From Streptomyces phaeolivaceus (GTDB lineage Bacteria > Actinomycetota > Actinomycetes > Streptomycetales > Streptomycetaceae), in the NCBI RefSeq assembly GCF_009184865.1, contig NZ_CP045096.1, positions 8,680,001 through 8,744,000 on the forward strand: a stretch of 64,000 nt of DNA, given 5' to 3'. The first letter of the stretch is position 1, and every line of letters starts with the position of its first letter. Below, one piece after another: positions 60,158 to 64,000 of the stretch. The position numbers and the translations under genes were made by a program. Below the pieces are notes generated by a model. It ran no database searches and had not been told where the DNA came from. It saw nothing but the letters and a program-made list of their open reading frames with translations.

Positions 60158-61384
60158 ATGTCCGCGCCCATGTCGGTACCCGTGCCGGTGTCCGTGTCCA
60201 CGGCCGTGTCCGATTCCCCGCCGGGCGTCGGCGTCTGGCTGATCGGAGCGCGCGGGTCCGTCGCGACCACCGTCGTCGCGGGCCGCGCGGCCCTCACGGC
60301 GGGCCTGCACACCCCGACGGGCATGGTCACCGAGACCGCGCTCTTCACCGGCACGGGCCTCCCCCCGCTCTCCTCCCTCGTCTTCGGCGGCCACGACACG
60401 GTGGACTGCCCCCTGCCCAAACGCGCCGAGGCCCTGGCCGCCGGCGGTGTCCTGCCGCACGGCCTCCCCACGGCCGTCGCCGCCGAACTGGCCGCCGCCG
60501 AACGGGAGATCAGGCCCGGAGGCCCTCTCCCGGGCGACACCCGAGGCCCCGACGAACTGATCTCCGCCTTCGCCACCGACATCGACGACTTCGTACGACG
60601 CCGGGGGCTGACCCGGGCCGTGGTGGTGAACGTCGCGTCCACGGAACCCGCGCCCACCGGGAGCCGGCCGGAGCGCCTCGCGCCGCCGGGCGCCGCCCTG
60701 CCGCCCAGCTCCCTGTACGCGGCGGCTGCCCTGCGCGCGGGCTGCCCGTATGTGAACTTCACCCCTTCCACCGGCCTGCACCACCCGGCCCTCGCCGCCC
60801 TCGCCGCCACCTCCGGACTCCCGTACGCGGGCCGCGACGGCAAGACCGGGCAGACCCTGCTCCGGTCGGTGCTGGGCCCGATGTTCGCGCAGCGGGCGCT
60901 GACCGTCCGCGCCTGGTCCGGCACCAATCTGCTCGGCGGGGGCGACGGCGCAGCCCTCGCCGACCCGGCCGCCGCCGCCGCCAAGAACGCCGGCAAGGAA
61001 CGTGTCCTGACCGACAGCCTGGGCGCCACCCCCGAGGGCGAGACCCATATCGACGACGTCCCCGCCCTCGGCGACTGGAAGACCGCCTGGGACCACATCG
61101 CCTTCGACGGCTTCCTCGGCACGCGGATGGTCCTCCAGACCACCTGGCAGGGCTGCGACTCCACGCTCGCCGCACCCCTGGTCCTGGACCTCGCCCGCCT
61201 CCTCGCCCGCGCCCACGAAGCGTCCCTCTCCGGCCCCCTGCCCGACCTGGCCTTCTACTTCAAGGACCCGCTGGGGGACGCTCCGACGGCACTGGGCGAG
61301 CAGTACGCGAAGCTGGCGGGGTTCGCGGAGCGACTGCGCGGGCACGGCGTGGGCGGGCCGGAGCCGCGCGAGGAGACCCGATGA
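60158..61384 (+). CDS. Inositol-3-phosphate synthase family protein
   Basis: The 408-residue protein has a 25-residue flexible leader, then the NAD-binding motif VGVWLIGARGSVATTV and MIPS-like segments (YVNFTPSTGLHHPAL, GRDGKTGQTLLRSVLGPMF, DHIAFDGFLGTRMVLQTTWQG). This fold cyclises glucose-6-phosphate to inositol phosphate or performs similar aldol chemistry. It starts the EBO operon with GAGGAGG upstream. The next gene overlaps its stop by four bases. Confidence 0.88.
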   Translation: MSAPMSVPVPVSVSTAVSDSPPGVGVWLIGARGSVATTVVAGRAALTAGLHTPTGMVTETALFTGTGLPPLSSLVFGGHDTVDCPLPKRAEALAAGGVLPHGLPTAVAAELAAAEREIRPGGPLPGDTRGPDELISAFATDIDDFVRRRGLTRAVVVNVASTEPAPTGSRPERLAPPGAALPPSSLYAAAALRAGCPYVNFTPSTGLHHPALAALAATSGLPYAGRDGKTGQTLLRSVLGPMFAQRALTVRAWSGTNLLGGGDGAALADPAAAAAKNAGKERVLTDSLGATPEGETHIDDVPALGDWKTAWDHIAFDGFLGTRMVLQTTWQGCDSTLAAPLVLDLARLLARAHEASLSGPLPDLAFYFKDPLGDAPTALGEQYAKLAGFAERLRGHGVGGPEPREETR

Positions 61385-62262
61385 GCCACCCGACCACCCC
61401 CCTCTCCTTCGGCTACGGCACCAACGGCCTCGCCGACCTCCGACTCGACGACGCCCTCGCCCTCCTCGCCGACCTCGGCTACGACGGGGTCGGTCTCACG
61501 CTCGATCACATGCATCTCGACCCGCTCGCCCCCGACCTGGCCACGCGCACCCGGCGGCTCGCGCGACGGCTGGACCGGCTCGGCCTGACCGTCACCGTGG
61601 AGACGGGGGCACGCTATGTCCTCGACCCCCGCCGCAAGCACGGCCCGACACTGCTGGACCCGGACCCGGAGGACCGGGCCCGCAGGGTGGACCTGCTGAC
61701 CCGTGCCGTACGGGTCGCCGCCGACCTCGGCGCCCACGCCGTGCACTGCTTCAGCGGAGTCACCCCGCCCGGCACCGACGAGGACACCGCCTGGAAACGC
61801 CTCCCCGACGCGCTCACCCCCGTCCTCGACGCCGCCACCGCCGCCGGTGTCCCCCTCGCGATCGAGCCCGAACCCGGTCACCTCCTCGCCACGCTCGCCG
61901 ACTTCCACCGTCTCCGCGAGGCCCTCGACAGCCCCTCGGCCCTCGGCCTCACCCTCGATCTCGGCCACTGCCAGTGCCTCGAACCCCTCCCTCCCGCCGA
62001 CTGCGTCCTCGCCGCCGCGCCCTGGCTCCGGCACGTCCAGATCGAGGACATGCGGCGCGGTGTCCATGAACATCTGCCCCTGGGCGACGGCGAGATCGAC
62101 TTCCCGCCCGTGCTGGAAGCCCTGTCCGCCGTCGGCTACCGCGCCCTGACCGTCGTCGAACTGCCCCGCCACTCCCACGCCGGCCCCCACTTCGCCGAAC
62201 GGTCCCTCTCCTTCCTGCACCGAGCCACCGGCCGCACGGCCTCTCCCGGGAGCACCCCGTGA
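61381..62262 (+). CDS. Sugar phosphate isomerase/epimerase-like TIM barrel of the EBO operon
   Basis: The 293-residue protein is a xylose-isomerase-like TIM barrel with probable metal ligands in AIEPEPGHLLATL (Glu), LTLDLGHCQC (Asp, His) and VQIEDMRRGVHEHL (Asp, His), then TVVELPRH. It overlaps both neighbours by four bases (ATGA and GTGA), indicating translational coupling. Its substrate is unknown; the upstream inositol-phosphate-synthase-like enzyme may supply it. Confidence 0.86.
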   Translation: MSHPTTPLSFGYGTNGLADLRLDDALALLADLGYDGVGLTLDHMHLDPLAPDLATRTRRLARRLDRLGLTVTVETGARYVLDPRRKHGPTLLDPDPEDRARRVDLLTRAVRVAADLGAHAVHCFSGVTPPGTDEDTAWKRLPDALTPVLDAATAAGVPLAIEPEPGHLLATLADFHRLREALDSPSALGLTLDLGHCQCLEPLPPADCVLAAAPWLRHVQIEDMRRGVHEHLPLGDGEIDFPPVLEALSAVGYRALTVVELPRHSHAGPHFAERSLSFLHRATGRTASPGSTP

Positions 62263-62921
62263 TCCACCACCGCACCCCCACCGACCTGCGCGGCCATCTG
62301 AACACCCAGCTGGCGGGCGACGCCCGCGCCTGGCTGGGCCGGGCGCTGGACGAGGCCACCGACCGTCCCGGCCCTCATGGACCCGGGCACCTCCCTGCCT
62401 GGGAGCTGCGCCTCGCCGAGGCGGGCCGCCGCTGCGGTACCGAGCACGCCGACGCCGTCCGTGTCCTGATCCTGCACGCGGCCCACGCCGACACCGACGC
62501 CCTCACCCGGGTCTACCGCCAGGGCACCGCCGACGAACGCCGGGCCGTCCTGCACGCCCTGCCCCACCTGGTGCCCGGCCCCGACGCGCTGCACCTCGTC
62601 GAGGACGCCCTGCGCACCAACGACACCCGTCTGGTCGCCGCCGCCCTCGGCCCGTACGCCGCCCGCCATCTGGCCCCGCACCACTGGCGGCACGCCGTGC
62701 TCAAGTGCCTGTTCACCGCGGTGCCCGTCGACGAGATCACCGACCTGACCCGCCGCGCCCCCGGCGACGGCGAACTCGCCCGCATGCTCGGCGACTACGC
62801 CGAGGAACGCACCGCCGCGGGCCGTCCCGTACCCGAGGACCTGTACCGCGTCCTGGCCCTGACCGCGTCCCCACCGGCCGACGAGATCGGTATCGACGGC
62901 AAGGAGTCCAAGGAGTCCTGA
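62259..62921 (+). CDS. EboA domain protein
   Basis: The 220-residue all-helical protein matches the EboA pattern: DLRGHLNTQLAGDARAWL near the start, AWELRLAEAGRRCG and the repeated helices GPYAARHLAPHHWRHAVLKC. No catalytic motif is visible. EboA is a marker of the EBO cluster, which in cyanobacteria is needed to export scytonemin precursors to the periplasm. The start GTG overlaps the previous stop; its stop overlaps the next ATG (TGATG). Confidence 0.88.
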   Translation: MIHHRTPTDLRGHLNTQLAGDARAWLGRALDEATDRPGPHGPGHLPAWELRLAEAGRRCGTEHADAVRVLILHAAHADTDALTRVYRQGTADERRAVLHALPHLVPGPDALHLVEDALRTNDTRLVAAALGPYAARHLAPHHWRHAVLKCLFTAVPVDEITDLTRRAPGDGELARMLGDYAEERTAAGRPVPEDLYRVLALTASPPADEIGIDGKESKES

Positions 62922-63769
62922 TGCGCATCTTCGATCCCCACATCCATATGACGTCTCGCACCACCGACGACTACGAGGCGATGCGTGACGCGGGTGTCCG
63001 CGCGGTCGTCGAGCCGGCCTTCTGGCTGGGCCAGCCCCGCACCTCGCCCGACTCCTTCATCGACTACTTCGACTCCCTGCTGGGCTGGGAGCCCTTCCGC
63101 GCCGCCCAGTACGGCATCGCCCACCACTGCGCCCTCGCCCTCAACCCCAAGGAGGCGAACGACCCGCGCTGCACGCCCGTCCTCGACCGGTTGCCCCACT
63201 ACCTCCTCAAGGACCGGGTGGTGGCCGTCGGAGAGATCGGCTACGACTCCATGACCCCGGCCGAGGACCACGCCCTCGAACACCAGCTGCAACTGGCCGC
63301 CGACCACGGCCTGCCCGCCCTCGTGCACACCCCGCACCGGGACAAGCTCGCCGGTCTGCGCCGCACCCTCGACGCCGTACGGGCCTCCGCCCTGCCCGTC
63401 GACCGGGTGCTGCTCGACCACCTCAACGAGACCACCGTCGAGGAGGCCAGGGACAGCGGCGCCTGGCTCGGCTTCTCCGTCTATCCCGACACCAAGATGG
63501 ACGAGGAGCGGATGGTCGCCGTCCTCAAGGAGTTCGGCCCGGAGAAGGTGCTCGTCAACTCCGCCGCCGACTGGGGCAGAAGCGACCCCCTCAAGACCCG
63601 CCGGGTCGCCGACGCCCTCCTCGCCGCCGGGTTCGACGAGGACACCGTGGACCTGGTGCTCTGGCGCAACCCCGTCGCCTTCTACGGGCTCGGCGGACGC
63701 CTCGTCCTCGACGCCGCCACCACCGGCCCCACCCACGAGGGCAACAGCATCCTGCGCGGCGGTGAGTGA
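62921..63769 (+). CDS. TatD family metal-dependent hydrolase of the EBO operon
   Basis: The 282-residue protein carries the TatD-type metal-binding residues: FDPHIHM, VAVGEIGYDSM, ALVHTPHR, LLDHLNE and SAADWGRSDP. It is an amidohydrolase-superfamily barrel. TatD-like proteins occur in EBO clusters of other phyla in the same position relative to EboA and EboE. Its ATG shares a base with the EboA stop. The role in metabolite traffic is not known. Confidence 0.88.
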   Translation: MRIFDPHIHMTSRTTDDYEAMRDAGVRAVVEPAFWLGQPRTSPDSFIDYFDSLLGWEPFRAAQYGIAHHCALALNPKEANDPRCTPVLDRLPHYLLKDRVVAVGEIGYDSMTPAEDHALEHQLQLAADHGLPALVHTPHRDKLAGLRRTLDAVRASALPVDRVLLDHLNETTVEEARDSGAWLGFSVYPDTKMDEERMVAVLKEFGPEKVLVNSAADWGRSDPLKTRRVADALLAAGFDEDTVDLVLWRNPVAFYGLGGRLVLDAATTGPTHEGNSILRGGE

Positions 63770-63772
63770 CCC

Positions 63773-64000
63773 ATGCGCTTCCGCCACCCCGACGGCTCGA
63801 CCGTCCACCTCGCCTACTGCACTAATGTGCACCCGGCCGAGACCCTCGACGGTGTCCTCGCCCAACTCCGCGACCACTGCGCGCCCGTACGCCGCCGCCT
63901 CGGCCGCGACCGCCTCGGCATCGGCCTGTGGCTGGCCAAGGACGCCGCCGCGGCCCTGGTCACCGACCCGTCCGCCCTGCGCGGCCTGCGCACCGAACTC
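63773..64000 (+). CDS. EboE metabolite-traffic protein, partial at right edge
   Basis: The first 76 residues read MRFRHPDGSTVHLAYCTNVH, then PAETLDGVLAQLRDH and RLGIGLWLAKDAAAAL, matching the N-terminus of EboE TIM-barrel proteins (Y-C-T-N-x-H-P-x-E is characteristic). It begins three bases after the TatD stop. The gene continues beyond the window. Confidence 0.85.
   Translation, partial: MRFRHPDGSTVHLAYCTNVHPAETLDGVLAQLRDHCAPVRRRLGRDRLGIGLWLAKDAAAALVTDPSALRGLRTEL

Noticed and set aside
57269..61345. Minus-strand open frame of 1358 codons
   Set aside because: It is antisense to four well-supported genes and its translation is Gly/Val/Arg-rich with no recognisable domain, as expected from GC-biased third positions.

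Overview
The window is high-GC chromosomal DNA from an actinomycete, almost certainly a Streptomyces. Signs are the GC-saturated third codon positions, many GTG starts with GGAGG-type ribosome binding sites, ANTAR and DUF5753-type regulators, HspR- and CebR-like operators, and several secreted CBM2-linked plant-polysaccharide enzymes. I saw no rRNA, tRNA, CRISPR array or complete prophage. Protein roles come from reading translations by eye; no database search was run.

Region by region. 1-9 kb: a divergent PAS/GAF and GAF-ANTAR signalling pair, a surface protein whose stop codon lies in a 38-bp tandem repeat array, an aminotransferase-fold protein without its catalytic lysine, a DedA/metallo-beta-lactamase-fold pair, a degenerate resolvase-like protein and a membrane-anchored phosphodiesterase. 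9-18 kb: a 5'-truncated TnpB, an OsmC protein, an orphan DnaK behind a HAIR-like operator, two XRE-type regulators, an ADP-ribosylglycohydrolase, a pterin dehydratase and a methyltransferase. These are followed by a gene graveyard: a DUF1579-like tail and a WYL regulator carrying a 201-bp MITE-like insertion. 18-29 kb: a biomass-degrading island with a PL11 rhamnogalacturonan lyase, a secreted EEP-family protein, GH74-CBM2, CBM2-GH48 and CBM2-GH6. The last two are divergent around CebR-like boxes.

29-40 kb: a DHFR-like reductase, a His-rich methyltransferase, an aldo/keto reductase, a secreted polysaccharide lyase, a long-chain acyl-CoA ligase, a LysR/BASS transporter pair, a DUF4185-like protein and a GH33-type sialidase with a LamG domain. 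40-48 kb: a damaged formate dehydrogenase locus (fdhD, Fe-S subunit, 5'-truncated NuoF-like subunit fused by deletion to a ketopantoate reductase remnant), an OFA-family oxalate/formate-type transporter with a 45-residue small partner, a KAS III and an FCD-GntR regulator. An 11-bp motif upstream of the GntR gene recurs upstream of the transporter.

48-60 kb: a sugar catabolic cluster of ROK regulator, ribose-type ABC importer, Gfo/Idh/MocA dehydrogenase, TIM-barrel isomerase, a secreted six-bladed propeller dehydrogenase with PKD and CBM6, and a secreted ThuA-DUF1080 protein. The set fits a 3-keto-glycoside pathway. 60-64 kb: a tightly overlapping operon of a myo-inositol-phosphate-synthase-like protein, a TIM-barrel isomerase, EboA, a TatD-type hydrolase and the start of EboE. 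This is an actinobacterial version of the poorly understood EBO metabolite-traffic cluster and runs off the right edge.

Small repetitive elements are a theme: a family built on aggggcgcggggaactgcgc sits at the 3' ends of several genes, and a 41-bp stem-loop element occurs both inside the MITE and as an in-frame insertion in the lyase gene.
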